Below are positions 25,165-33,399 of a DNA stretch of 64,000 nt, in pieces. The stretch lies in the NCBI RefSeq assembly GCF_002531725.1, contig NZ_NWSQ01000017.1:62001-126000 (forward strand), written 5' to 3'. Within the stretch, counting starts at the first letter, position 1. The number at the start of each line of letters is the position of its first letter. Under the pieces are notes generated by a model. That model had not been told where the DNA came from, made no database searches, and saw only the letters and a list, made by a program, of their open reading frames with translations. The translations under genes and the position numbers were made by a program. This DNA comes from Rhizobium sp. L43. GTDB lineage: Bacteria; Pseudomonadota; Alphaproteobacteria; Rhizobiales; Rhizobiaceae.

Positions 25165-25947
25165 CTATCGCGACCACCGCGCTATGATCTGGTCGGTATT
25201 TGCCAAGGCCTTGCGGACCGCGTTGCGCGCCATGGCCGGTCGCTGCAATCGGATGCTTTTCTCAATATTTTCATGAAGTTTCAGTGCGTATCGCAAATTA
25301 TCTTCCTCTCGCGTGACATGGGCGAAGAGGTGGTTCAGCGCCGACTCGATCAAGACCCCGAGCGGCACCAGCAGATCATTTCCGGAGGCGCGTAAGATCG
25401 CGATGTGAAATCGCGCATCGGATTCCGTTCGCTGCTGGAGCGACGTCGCCTGATCCATGTCATGCAGGGCCTGACTGATCGCGTTCATTTGTTCCTCAGT
25501 TCGGCGCTCCGCAGCCAGTGCCGTGGCCTCCGGCTCGATCATATGCCTGAGTTCCTGTACGGCCCTCAGAAAGGCTTCCCGATCGGGAGATGCGGCATAC
25601 CAGCCAAGGACATCTCGATCCAGCAGGTTCCAACGTTCCTTGGGTTCGACCCAACTGCCGATTTTCGGGCGGGAAGAAAGCAGGCCCTTGGCCATCAGCA
25701 TCTTGATGGCTTCGCGCACTGCCGATCGGCTGACTTCGAAGACCTCAGACCATTTTGCCTCGTTCGGCAGGATCGTGCCCGGCGGGTAGTCGCCGCGCAC
25801 AATTCGCAGCCCTATCTCGCCGGCCAGAGACACATGAACACTCGCCCCGGCCATGCGGGGAGAATTTGGGCGCCTTGTGGTGGCCGAGCGGTCAACCGTC
25901 ACCGTCTCGACCGGAGCCGTCGGCCTTCCCGATTTCTTGTCAGGCAT
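25165..25947 (-). CDS. GntR-family regulator, FadR/FCD subgroup
   Basis: 260 residues. After about 35 low-complexity residues, a GntR winged helix-turn-helix (LRIVRGDYPPGTILPNEAKW, then SEVFEVSRSAVREAIKMLMA, about 47-88) leads to an FCD all-helical ligand domain (about 120-240). That domain carries the metal-site residues Asp/His in RTESDARFHIAILRASGNDL and a later His in NHLFAHVTREE. FCD regulators respond to sugar acids and related carboxylates and usually repress. It sits 196 bp downstream of the sugar-binding protein gene on the same strand. A matching TNGT-N3-ACNA box lies in the divergent promoter at 28214-28226, so it probably controls this transport cluster. Confidence 0.88.
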   Translation of the reverse strand: MPDKKSGRPTAPVETVTVDRSATTRRPNSPRMAGASVHVSLAGEIGLRIVRGDYPPGTILPNEAKWSEVFEVSRSAVREAIKMLMAKGLLSSRPKIGSWVEPKERWNLLDRDVLGWYAASPDREAFLRAVQELRHMIEPEATALAAERRTEEQMNAISQALHDMDQATSLQQRTESDARFHIAILRASGNDLLVPLGVLIESALNHLFAHVTREEDNLRYALKLHENIEKSIRLQRPAMARNAVRKALANTDQIIARWSR

Positions 25948-26143
25948 TTACGTCTACTGCCTCAGCATTCTTTCGACTGTCTGCGCGTATTATCAAAACA
26001 ATCGTAATAACGAGGAAGTCGCCTGCGATTGACCCCGCCAAGAAGCGCGGAATCCAGAGCGCGTCAAGCCCTGCGGATCTTCCGATCCGCCTCATGCGGA
26101 CGGTCGGCGGCACCCATGAACCGGGCGCCGCCAAACCGCGAAC

Positions 26144-27130
26144 CTACTTTTGAATGCAGGTATCGACCGTATCCTTGGTGCACTCATCGAGCCCGGTGAA
26201 GACCGGATCTTCTACCGGCTTGCCGGCAATCAGATCCATCATCACCGAGGGCGCCTTGTAGCCCATCTCGAACGGCCGTTGGCCGACGAGCGCCGTCACG
26301 AGGCCCTCTTTCGCAATGGCAACCTCGTCGCCGATCGTGTCGGCGGCGCCAATGACAAAATCATTGCTGGCGATCTTGTCGGCCATCGGCTTGAACAGGT
26401 CGCGATAGGGTTGCGGCGCACCGAACAATGGCCAGCCACCCATAATGCCGAATGCGTCCAGGTCGGGATTGGCGGCCAGGATATCGGTCATTGCCTGAAC
26501 ACCCTGGGCACCATTGTCATTGGTGAACACCGGGCAGCCGGCGACCTCGGTCCAGCCGCCCTCGCCTTTCAGAGCGGTCAGGCCTTTCTGGCCGGTGAGC
26601 GTATCGCGCATACCTTGCGCGCGGCGCAGAATATTATCCGCTCCCGGATTGCCTTCGATCGTGCAGATCTTGCCGCCCTTCGGCTTGGCCTTCTTGATAT
26701 ATTCGCCGATGCGTGCGCCCATCAGATAGTTGTCGGTGCCGAGATAGGTCTTGCGCAACGCGGCATCCTCGGCGGCAAGATCGGCATCGAGCGTCATCAC
26801 CGGAACCGTCGGATTGGCGGTCTTCAGGGTCTGGGCGATGAGCTTTGCATTCGACGGCGAAATTGCGATGGCGGCCGTGTCTGCCTTGCCCAGCATATCC
26901 TGGACGATCTGCGCTTCGCCGGCTTCATCGGATGTCGATGCCGGACCGGTGTAGAAGCACTCGTATTCGGCCGTGGGATTCTCCTTGTTCCATTTCTGGC
27001 AACCCTGATTGATGGCTTCGAAGAACGGATTGTCGAGGCCTTTGACGACGATGACCAGTTGCTTCTTGGCCAGGGCCTGCCCGGCGGTCAGTGCTAGAAC
27101 TGCAGCTGTCAGTAATAATGCCTTCCTCAT
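26144..27130 (-). CDS. Periplasmic sugar-binding protein of an ABC transporter
   Basis: 328 residues. A signal peptide (MRKALLLTAAVLALTAGQALA, cleavage near residue 21) precedes a Peripla_BP_4-type domain: KQLVIVVKGLDNPFFEAINQG, AIAISPSNAKLIAQTL, PVMTLDADLAAEDA, TYLGTDNYLMGARIGEYIK, and a two-Cys C-terminal segment (LDECTKDTVDTCIQK). It resembles FrcB/RbsB-type proteins for monosaccharides. It is read opposite to its presumed ATPase and permease (28404-30180), with an epimerase between. The ATG with GGGAGG upstream was chosen over a frame 14 codons longer. The substrate is not readable; the epimerase and FCD regulator suggest a sugar or sugar acid. Confidence 0.88.
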   Translation of the reverse strand: MRKALLLTAAVLALTAGQALAKKQLVIVVKGLDNPFFEAINQGCQKWNKENPTAEYECFYTGPASTSDEAGEAQIVQDMLGKADTAAIAISPSNAKLIAQTLKTANPTVPVMTLDADLAAEDAALRKTYLGTDNYLMGARIGEYIKKAKPKGGKICTIEGNPGADNILRRAQGMRDTLTGQKGLTALKGEGGWTEVAGCPVFTNDNGAQGVQAMTDILAANPDLDAFGIMGGWPLFGAPQPYRDLFKPMADKIASNDFVIGAADTIGDEVAIAKEGLVTALVGQRPFEMGYKAPSVMMDLIAGKPVEDPVFTGLDECTKDTVDTCIQK

Positions 27131-27178
27131 AGTTTCCTCCCTTGAAACAGACGGACACGACATGCCCGCCACACGAAA

Positions 27179-28159
27179 TCAACCCGGATACCAGACGATG
27201 CGAGGCTCCTCCTTCGAACGCTCATATTGCCATGCCGAGTCGATAAGCATTTCGAGATCGTAGTCTGGCCGCCAACCCAGCAGGTACTTCGCCTTGCTGT
27301 TATCCATCCAATTGGAATGGAAGCGGCTGGGTATGTCGGTGCAGCCCAGATTACGCGTGCGCTGGAGATAGGCGGCGACTTCGCCATAGTCGACGGGGCG
27401 ATCCATGCAGATATTGAAAAGTTGCCGCTCCGCCCGCGGGTTGTCGATCGCCGCCAATATGGCCGATACGAGGTCGTCGACATGCACGAAATTGCGTTTC
27501 AGCGGACGTCCATCGGCATCGAGCAGCCGCGGCACCGTCCCCATGGCCGCATAGCGCCGCGCCGCCTCTTCCGGAACGAGCGTCTTCCAGTCCGGGCCGC
27601 CAAAGACGTCGTCTCCAAAAGACAGCGAATACCTGAAATCGTCCTTTTCCATGATCCAGGGCGCGCGCAGACAACAGCCATTGAGGCCATATTGAATGCC
27701 GAACTGCTCCAGCATCACCTCTTCCAGAACCTTGGAGAGCGCATAGCTTCCGGGATAAGCACAATGGGGGGCTTTCTCGGTGATCGGGCCGTCGTGGCGA
27801 TAGTGGAAATGCCCGATGCCCGCATCGCCGCCGATCAGGATGAACTGGCGTGCCGTGACGTTCGTACGGAATTCCTCAAGCAGCCAAAAGAGACCTTTGA
27901 CCGTGACATCCATGATATCTTCAGGCGTCTCTTTGCATGTGGCGAGATGCACGACATGCGTAACGTTTTTGAGCGCCGCTGCTACGACATTGCGATCGGC
28001 GATCGAACCGCGGATGACCTCGACACGGCTGGTCTCATCGCACACACGGTTGTGACAAAGCGCGCGGATGCGGGCTTTGGAAAAGCTCGGATCGTCAAGC
28101 AGCCCAGCTATGAAGCGCCGCCCGACCTTGCCCGTCGCACCGGTCACAAGGATCAGCAT
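27179..28159 (-). CDS. NAD-dependent epimerase/dehydratase (extended SDR)
   Basis: 326 residues with the extended SDR fold. The nucleotide-binding GATGKVGRR sits at residues 7-15, followed by NVTHVVHLAT, then a catalytic Tyr-x3-Lys in GSYALSKVLEE (about 133-143), and a C-terminal substrate domain. The family includes sugar epimerases, dehydratases and uronate-type dehydrogenases, so the exact reaction is open. It is the first gene of the minus-strand unit, ahead of the sugar-binding protein (48-bp gap), and is divergent from the ATPase. That context points to modification of the transported sugar rather than to polysaccharide synthesis. Confidence 0.82.
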   Translation of the reverse strand: MLILVTGATGKVGRRFIAGLLDDPSFSKARIRALCHNRVCDETSRVEVIRGSIADRNVVAAALKNVTHVVHLATCKETPEDIMDVTVKGLFWLLEEFRTNVTARQFILIGGDAGIGHFHYRHDGPITEKAPHCAYPGSYALSKVLEEVMLEQFGIQYGLNGCCLRAPWIMEKDDFRYSLSFGDDVFGGPDWKTLVPEEAARRYAAMGTVPRLLDADGRPLKRNFVHVDDLVSAILAAIDNPRAERQLFNICMDRPVDYGEVAAYLQRTRNLGCTDIPSRFHSNWMDNSKAKYLLGWRPDYDLEMLIDSAWQYERSKEEPRIVWYPG

Positions 28160-28213
28160 GCTCTATCTCCCCGGTGAAAGCTAATATCCAGGCGCCAGTC
28201 TCGTCAAATGATA

Positions 28214-28226
28214 TTTGTCTGACAAA
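28214..28226. promoter_or_regulatory. TTTGTC-T-GACAAA palindrome, candidate FCD-regulator operator
   Basis: This perfect 6-1-6 inverted repeat lies in the 244-bp divergent region between the epimerase and ATPase genes. Its core TTGTCTGACAA fits the TNGT-N3-ACNA pattern typical of FadR/FCD regulators, and such a regulator is encoded at 25165-25947. Confidence 0.6.
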
Positions 28227-28403
28227 ACAGATTTTTGCGACAATAACGCCGACACCTCGGACAATGAGTTGACGCTGTCGCTGGGTTTTGCGTAAATGCT
28301 CCTGATCGCTTTTCCTGGGAGGACATTGGAAGAGCGAACTCGCTGGAGCCTCGCGTCGAGACACGCGACGGAGAGCCTGTAGTTTTGGGAGGCCAGAAGG
28401 CTG

Positions 28404-29144
28404 GTGGCGGTTCTTGAGCTGACCAATATTTCCAAACATTTCGGCGCCATCCAGGCCGTCAACGATATTTCGTTTTCACTTGAAGCAGGGCAGGTTGTCG
28501 GCCTGATGGGCGACAACGGCGCCGGTAAGTCCACATTGGTCAAGATGATCGCCGGCAACTTTCGCCCGAGCCACGGAACCATGCGCCTCGACGGCGCCGA
28601 GCTCGTGCTTCATCGGCCGAAGGAGGCACGTCAGCATGGCATCGAGATCGTTCATCAGGATCTGGCGCTCTGCAACAATCTGACGGCGGCAGCCAACGTC
28701 TTCCTCGGGCGAGAATTGCGCCGTGGCATATGGCCTCTTCGCGTCCTTGACTATAAGGCCATGTACAAACGCGCCGGCGAGATATTTCGCGAACTGAAAT
28801 CCGAGACGCGGCCCCGCGATCTCGTCAAGCAAATGTCAGGTGGCCAGCGGCAAGCGGTAGCGATCGGCCGCACGATGCTGTCGGAAGCGAAAATTGTGTT
28901 GATGGACGAGCCGACAGCAGCCATTTCAGTGCGCCAAGTGGCCGAGGTTCTCAATCTCATCCGCCAATTGCGTGACCGGGGCATTGTCGTTGTCCTGATC
29001 AGCCACCGCATGCCCGATGTCTTTTCGGTCGCCGACCGCGTGATCGTCATGCGGCGGGGCCGAAAAGTGGCCGACAAGCAGATTGCGGCAAGTTCGCCGG
29101 AGGAAGTGACGGGATTGATCACCGGCGCCATCGAACAGGTGTGA
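28404..29144 (+). CDS. Sugar ABC transporter ATP-binding protein (single-domain, FrcA-like)
   Basis: 246 residues with all ABC motifs: Walker A GDNGAGKST (about 37-45), Q-loop IVHQDL, signature MSGGQRQAV (about 143-151), Walker B IVLMDEP (about 166-172), and the switch His in LISHRMPD (about 199-206). Most sugar importers of this class have a double ATPase of about 500 residues. The single-domain form is typical of the FrcA group, where it acts as a homodimer on the inner membrane. It starts with GTG, with GGGAGG 10 bases upstream. The permease follows 37 bp downstream. The region upstream holds the candidate FCD operator. Confidence 0.9.
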   Translation: MAVLELTNISKHFGAIQAVNDISFSLEAGQVVGLMGDNGAGKSTLVKMIAGNFRPSHGTMRLDGAELVLHRPKEARQHGIEIVHQDLALCNNLTAAANVFLGRELRRGIWPLRVLDYKAMYKRAGEIFRELKSETRPRDLVKQMSGGQRQAVAIGRTMLSEAKIVLMDEPTAAISVRQVAEVLNLIRQLRDRGIVVVLISHRMPDVFSVADRVIVMRRGRKVADKQIAASSPEEVTGLITGAIEQV

Positions 29145-29181
29145 TCGATGCTATCCGTTGCAACAGGAAAGAAGGTCGACG

Positions 29182-30180
29182 ATGGCAATGACACTTGACC
29201 AGACGATCGGACAGAAGCAACGGGGCTGGCTGGCATCGGTCTTCAGCGGCCAGACATTCTGGGTGCTGATTGCGGTCATTCTCGCCTGCATTTTTCTGTC
29301 GCTAGCAACGGATTCCTTCGCGACCGCGAAGAATATCTATAACATCACCCGCAACGTCACTTTCGTCGCCATTATCGCACTCGGCATGACGCTTGTTATC
29401 ATCACCGGCGGCATCGATTTGTCCGTCGGCTCGGTGCTTTGCCTGTGCAGCATGGTGCTGGCGGTCGTCATGCACGCGGGATACAGCATTGAAGTCGGCA
29501 TCGCCGCCTCGATCGGGACTGCTCTTCTGGTGGGAGCTTTCAACGGCGTATTGATCGCCTATCTCGGTTTCCCCCCTTTCGTCGTCACCCTTGGCATGTT
29601 GTCTATTGCGCGCAGCCTTGCGATGGTTGCATCCAACAACACCGTCGTTTTCCAGTTTGGTCCCGACCACGACAAGCTGCTGGCGCTGGGTGGCGGCGCC
29701 TGGGTTTTCGGCATCGCCAATCCAGTGCTTTACATGGTCGTGCTGGCACTCATCACCGGTTTCGTGCTGCGCTGGACCAAGTTCGGTCGCTATGTCTTTG
29801 CCATCGGCGGCAATGAGCACGCCGCGACACTGACGGGCGTTCCGGTGCCGAGGATCAAGGTCATCGTCTATATGATTTCTGCCCTGTCCGCGGGGGTTGC
29901 CGGCGTCATTCAAACCGGCTGGCTCGGCGCTGTCACCACAAATATCGGCGCCGGAATGGAACTTCAGGTCATTGCCGCCGCGGTTATCGGCGGCGCCAAT
30001 CTTGCCGGCGGCGTCGGCACCGCCTTTGGAGCCTTGGTCGGCGCCGCACTTATCGAGGTTATCCGCAACAGTCTTGGCCTGCTCGGCATCAACGCCTTCT
30101 GGCAAGGATGCTTTATCGGTGGGGCAATCGTGCTCGCCGTGCTTTTTGACCGACTACGCAACTTGCGACAGGGCGAGTAG
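29182..30180 (+). CDS. Sugar ABC transporter permease (FrcC/RbsC-like)
   Basis: 332 residues with about nine or ten membrane helices. Family signatures are LGMTLVIITGGIDLSVGSVL (about 68-87), FNGVLIAYLGFPPFVVTLGM (about 118-137), and the ATPase-contact region FAIGGNEHAATLTGVPVPRIK (about 208-228), followed by ELQVIAAAVIGGANLAGGVG. It forms the channel for the sugar captured by the binding protein at 26144-27130. The ATG preceded by GAAGG was chosen; a TTG eight codons upstream is possible. It forms an operon with the ATPase gene. Only one permease gene is present, as expected for a homodimeric channel. Confidence 0.9.
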   Translation: MAMTLDQTIGQKQRGWLASVFSGQTFWVLIAVILACIFLSLATDSFATAKNIYNITRNVTFVAIIALGMTLVIITGGIDLSVGSVLCLCSMVLAVVMHAGYSIEVGIAASIGTALLVGAFNGVLIAYLGFPPFVVTLGMLSIARSLAMVASNNTVVFQFGPDHDKLLALGGGAWVFGIANPVLYMVVLALITGFVLRWTKFGRYVFAIGGNEHAATLTGVPVPRIKVIVYMISALSAGVAGVIQTGWLGAVTTNIGAGMELQVIAAAVIGGANLAGGVGTAFGALVGAALIEVIRNSLGLLGINAFWQGCFIGGAIVLAVLFDRLRNLRQGE

Positions 30181-30279
30181 GCGAATCCGGCCTCTTGTGA
30201 GTGAGCCGGCACGTGCAATGGAGACATCGTGCGCCGGCGAGCCAACAGATTTATCGCAACTTGCCGATGGCCGGGGCCT

Positions 30280-31302
30280 TCATTTTTTCCCGTCCGCCAA
30301 CACCCCTTTCCGCCGGCGGCGCGGCAGGCGCGATTTGAGGTACCGCCACATCGGCGAAATAGCGTAGCCTACGACCGGAATTGTGATCAAGCCGACGACA
30401 ATACCGATGATGCCCGCGCCTGCGGCCTCGACGATCCAGCGCAACACGGACGCCAGAACGGGAATTGCATGTGCGGCCATCTCCCCGGCTTCATGGATCA
30501 GATGCGCAAGGCCGCTTGCTCCATAGGCTTCCAGGCCGTGAACGATGATGCCGCCGCCGACCCAAATCATCGCAGCCGTTCCGACAACGCCGAGCACCTT
30601 CAGAAAATAAGGCATGCCGGTGACAAGCCCTCGTCCGACCGCGCGCAAGAACGGACCCATCGGAAGCGCCGTCTGCGTCCGCGCCATCATCAGACCCAGA
30701 TCATCGGCCTTCACGATCAACCCTACGCCACCATAGACCATGACCGTTATGCCCAGTCCAACGACGGCAAGGATGAAGGCCTGCGTGAATATATTGCCTG
30801 ACGGCAGCGCACCGAGCGTAATTGCCATGATTTCCGCCGAGAGGATGAAATCCGTCTTGATCGCACCGGCGACCTTCTGGTCTTCGAGCGATTGCGCATC
30901 GAGGCTTGTCGTCTCGAGTGCCGTTTCATGGGCGTGGGCTGCATGCGGCAGCACCAGCGCGTAGACTTTTTCCACGCCCTCGTAGCAGAGAAAAAGCCCG
31001 CCGATCATCAGCAGCGGTGTGATCGCCTGCGGCGCGACAAGGCTCAGGATAAGTGCTGCGGGAAGCAGGATCAGAAGCTTGTTCTTCAGCGAACCGAGCG
31101 CGATCTTGCCGATGATCGGCAATTCGCGTGCTGCCGAAAATCCCGTGACGTAGCGGGGTGTGACCGCCGCATCATCGATGACGACGCCTGCGGCTTTCGC
31201 GCCGGCCTTGGCTGCCTGGCCGGCAATATCGTCAAGCGAGGCCGCAGCCACCTTGGCCAGCGCGGCGATATCATCAAGAAGGGCGATCAGGCCAACACTC
31301 AT
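30280..31302 (-). CDS. DUF808-family inner-membrane protein
   Basis: 340 residues. The N-terminus MSVGLIALLDDIAALAKVAA is the characteristic opening of the DUF808 (YedI-like) family, followed by DDAAVTPRYVTGF (about 42-54). Then come seven or so hydrophobic helices from about residue 75 to 325 and a basic C-terminus (PRRRRKGVLADGKK). The function is unknown. It is convergent with the permease gene and about 550 bp from the tRNA-like scar, so it is probably the last intact host gene before the island. Confidence 0.85.
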   Translation of the reverse strand: MSVGLIALLDDIAALAKVAAASLDDIAGQAAKAGAKAAGVVIDDAAVTPRYVTGFSAARELPIIGKIALGSLKNKLLILLPAALILSLVAPQAITPLLMIGGLFLCYEGVEKVYALVLPHAAHAHETALETTSLDAQSLEDQKVAGAIKTDFILSAEIMAITLGALPSGNIFTQAFILAVVGLGITVMVYGGVGLIVKADDLGLMMARTQTALPMGPFLRAVGRGLVTGMPYFLKVLGVVGTAAMIWVGGGIIVHGLEAYGASGLAHLIHEAGEMAAHAIPVLASVLRWIVEAAGAGIIGIVVGLITIPVVGYAISPMWRYLKSRLPRRRRKGVLADGKK

Positions 31303-31661
31303 TCGAGCCTCCGTTGGGAAGACAGACTTAATACAGCGAAAAATGGGAAAACCCGTTATCCCACGACCTCGAGGCGAGACGTGGCATTCTCCGCCGGGAA
31401 GATGCCACGCACAGATCGCAACGGCAATGCAGTTATTCGGCCGGCATCGGAGGATATACCCGCAGCTCCTCTTTCGGTGAAACCAGTGAGAGAACGCTCT
31501 ACCGGTTGACGGCGCTCTTCGTCGATACGCGGATCAGGATTTCCGCGCGCTCGACAGAACCGACAAGCGCTAGAGCGTGCCGCATTCGGCAACGCCGGCA
31601 TCCGGCCCAAGGGCCAGCGCCTGCAGTTATGATAGGAGCATCGATCTGACGTCCAGCAACG
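31303..31661. other. Intergenic stretch, no gene supported
   Basis: No protein family, RNA or repeat was recognised between the DUF808 start and the first terminator. Several frames are open but none has a ribosome binding site with a recognisable product. The DUF808 promoter should lie near 31310-31380. Confidence 0.35.
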
Positions 31662-31684
31662 CAAAAAGCCCGCAGGAGGCGGGC
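31662..31684 (-). terminator. Rho-independent terminator
   Basis: The stem GCCCGC / GCGGGC (31668-31673 and 31679-31684) has a five-base loop and is followed on the minus strand by TTTTT. It would end transcription coming from the tRNA side. Confidence 0.65.
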
Positions 31685-31810
31685 ATTTGTGTAGCTGATC
31701 TTTGAAGGCATTTGGTTTCGTTGGCAGGATTTGTGGTTTTCTGTCCCGGCGCGTCGGCTTCGCCTTCTTGCGCGCCCCTGAAGAGGCGTTAACTCCTCGA
31801 CCCATTACCA

Positions 31811-31844
31811 AAAAAAAGCCCGCTTTGCAGCGGGCCTTTTTGTT
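31811..31844 (-). terminator. Strong bidirectional terminator behind the tRNA scar
   Basis: A 7-bp stem GCCCGCT-TTGC-AGCGGGC (31818-31835) is flanked by a run of A on the left and CTTTTTG on the right, so it can work in both directions. On the minus strand it directly follows the tRNA-like 3' end, as expected for a tRNA terminator left in place. Confidence 0.75.
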
Positions 31845-31857
31845 TGGTTGCGGGGGC
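31845..31857 (-). tRNA. tRNA 3'-end fragment (13 nt), probable attachment-site scar
   Basis: On the minus strand these bases read GCCCCCGCAACCA, which matches the acceptor-stem 3' strand plus encoded CCA of an initiator-type tRNA-Met. It is followed at once by an oligo-A spacer and the terminator. The rest of the tRNA is absent; unrelated lower-GC sequence begins at 31858. This is what remains at the far end of an element integrated at a tRNA 3' end. The tRNA identity is inferred from 13 bases only. Confidence 0.55.
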
Positions 31858-32054
31858 CTGATCACACAGTGACTTGTAAATTGGTAGATATTCGAGGGTG
31901 TCTGAGCCGTAACAACTATTTATGGAAAATAAGAAGGACTGGCAGACTCGACCGCGCTTCGCGAGCTTCTTACGAAGAGGCGCGATTACGACCCTGGTTC
32001 CCATGGAGCCCGCGCTCGTCTCCAGCCGGGCATCCAATTGTTTGACAGGGGCCT

Positions 32055-32520
32055 TCACGATCGTGTTTCCGAGTCCTGGACTCGTAGCCGGTTCCGCTTT
32101 ACCGACCCGTTATCTGACACCGTCAACTGCCAATCAGCGGCATCGACCTCGGATGTGACAAGAACCTGGGCATCGGTATGCGTCACGGGAAAGGCATGTT
32201 TTATCGCATTGACGAGGAGTTCGGTGACGGTTAGGCCAAGGTTAACGGCGATACTCGAATCCACCACCGCTTGATCTGTCATCACTTTTACCGCGATCTG
32301 TTCCTGCCCTCCAATCATTGATGCGTCAAGGCTCTCGCACAGCTTGTTAAGGTACGAGCCCATCTCGGCCTTGTCGACGGCTGCTGACGAGTTTAAGTAC
32401 TGCTGCACCGCCGCGACACACGCTGTCGAGCTTCCTCCAGAGGGTACCGCGTCTCTTCGTAGCTCACCCACTGGGTCGTGTCGTGCGCGTCACGGCGAAC
32501 TCGCAAGCAAGATCCCGGCC
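32055..32520 (-). pseudogene. Relic of an HWE/HisKA_2-type sensor histidine kinase
   Basis: The minus frame up to 32471 reads a kinase C-terminal half. YLNKLCESLDASMIGGQEQI is followed by the ATP-binding N-box equivalent NLGLTVTELLVNAIKHAFPV and a DNGSV remnant of the G1 box. Upstream, a different frame continues with ELIKILERIEDLEESGRDLA, indicating a frameshift near 32470. The phospho-acceptor His region is not intact and the G boxes are cut short at about 32060. It is the first recognisable coding relic inside the island. Confidence 0.55.
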
Positions 32521-32818
32521 GGATTCCTCCAAGTCCTCAATCCGTTCAAGGATTTTAATCAGTTCCCCAGACAACACTGCCGTTCAGGCGAGCCAGTATC
32601 AGGCCCGAGCGCGCGGTCGACTATTACCCAGGTATCATCTGGTTCTTCGGGCGCCGAATCGCAGTTCTTCAGACATCCGTTTCTTCCTCTGTCTCAGGAG
32701 CTTTATAGCTCAAATCGGTATTCTCATGCCCCTGCCAAATTTTATTGTTTAGTAACCGGATACTGTCAGAGTGTGTTCTAGCCATCGCGACCTTAGCGAG
32801 CAGCAGTTGTGTTGGCGA

Positions 32819-32852
32819 GGTCCGACGCCCTGTTCGCACAGGGCGTCGGACC
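32819..32852. repeat. Perfect 15-bp-stem hairpin
   Basis: GGTCCGACGCCCTGT and its exact complement ACAGGGCGTCGGACC flank the tetraloop TCGC. No T-run follows on either strand, so it is not a standard terminator. It sits between the kinase and ABC-exporter relics. Confidence 0.7.
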
Positions 32853-32865
32853 GATTTACCACCGT

Positions 32866-33240
32866 TCAGATTGCGGGCCGCAAACGTTGAAGGATGATTT
32901 GGCGCGTAGGATAGCACGGAGCTCCTTGCAATGTGGCCTCGGCAGTGGCAACGGCTTCGGACCATTTCACTTTGGCTTGCGGCGCCGAGCCTAAAGGGGC
33001 AGTTCTTTGACGTCCTAGCAGGCTGTCCCGAATGCAAGCGGCGATCAGCACCGGCTCTTGTGGAATATCGGCAATGCGCCGGCATATGCTGGCCGGATCG
33101 AACTGCGACAGGTCTTGTCCATCCACCAGAACGGCTCCGGTCGCCGGCGGTACAGGGCACAAATGACCTTGGCGAGGGTGGATTTACCACACCGAACGAC
33201 CCTATGATCACCGTCGGTCACCAGACTTCGATCTCACAGC
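32866..33240 (-). pseudogene. Relic of an ABC-exporter ATPase (type I secretion-like)
   Basis: On the minus strand, one frame gives GSFGCGKST-like Walker A wording near 33210 and another gives GAVLVDGQDLSQFDPASICR, RRIADIPQEPVLIAACIRDS and LLGR, typical of exporter ATPases between Walker A and the Q-loop. At least one frameshift separates them and no signature or Walker B region is left. Such ATPases (PrsD, HlyB types) secrete RTX proteins, so the relic is notable given the RTX gene at 50455-51528. Confidence 0.6.
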
Positions 33241-33399
33241 TCAATGCCTGGAGAGCGAACCGTTCGGCCTCATAGCCGAACCACACGTCTCGACCTTGAT
33301 GGCCGCCCGCTGCGAAAAGCTCGAGCGTACCAAGGGTTTGGAAGATCTAACATTCGACGAATGACAATCGCAGCCGTCCTCCAGACTCTAAAGGCCTCA

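Noticed and set aside
26107..26133. Hairpin GGCGGC-ACCC...GGGC-GCCGCC downstream of the binding protein
   Set aside because: The stem has a mismatch and no T-run follows on the minus strand, so a terminator cannot be claimed.
25940..26134. Possible 50-64 residue hydrophobic protein between the binding protein and GntR genes (minus)
   Set aside because: One hydrophobic stretch but no ribosome binding site, and it overlaps the GntR start; too little to call a gene.
31356..31805. Minus-strand frame starting MGRGVNASSGARKKAKPTRR behind the tRNA scar
   Set aside because: A terminator hairpin lies within it and no family match is seen; more likely transcribed spacer than a gene.
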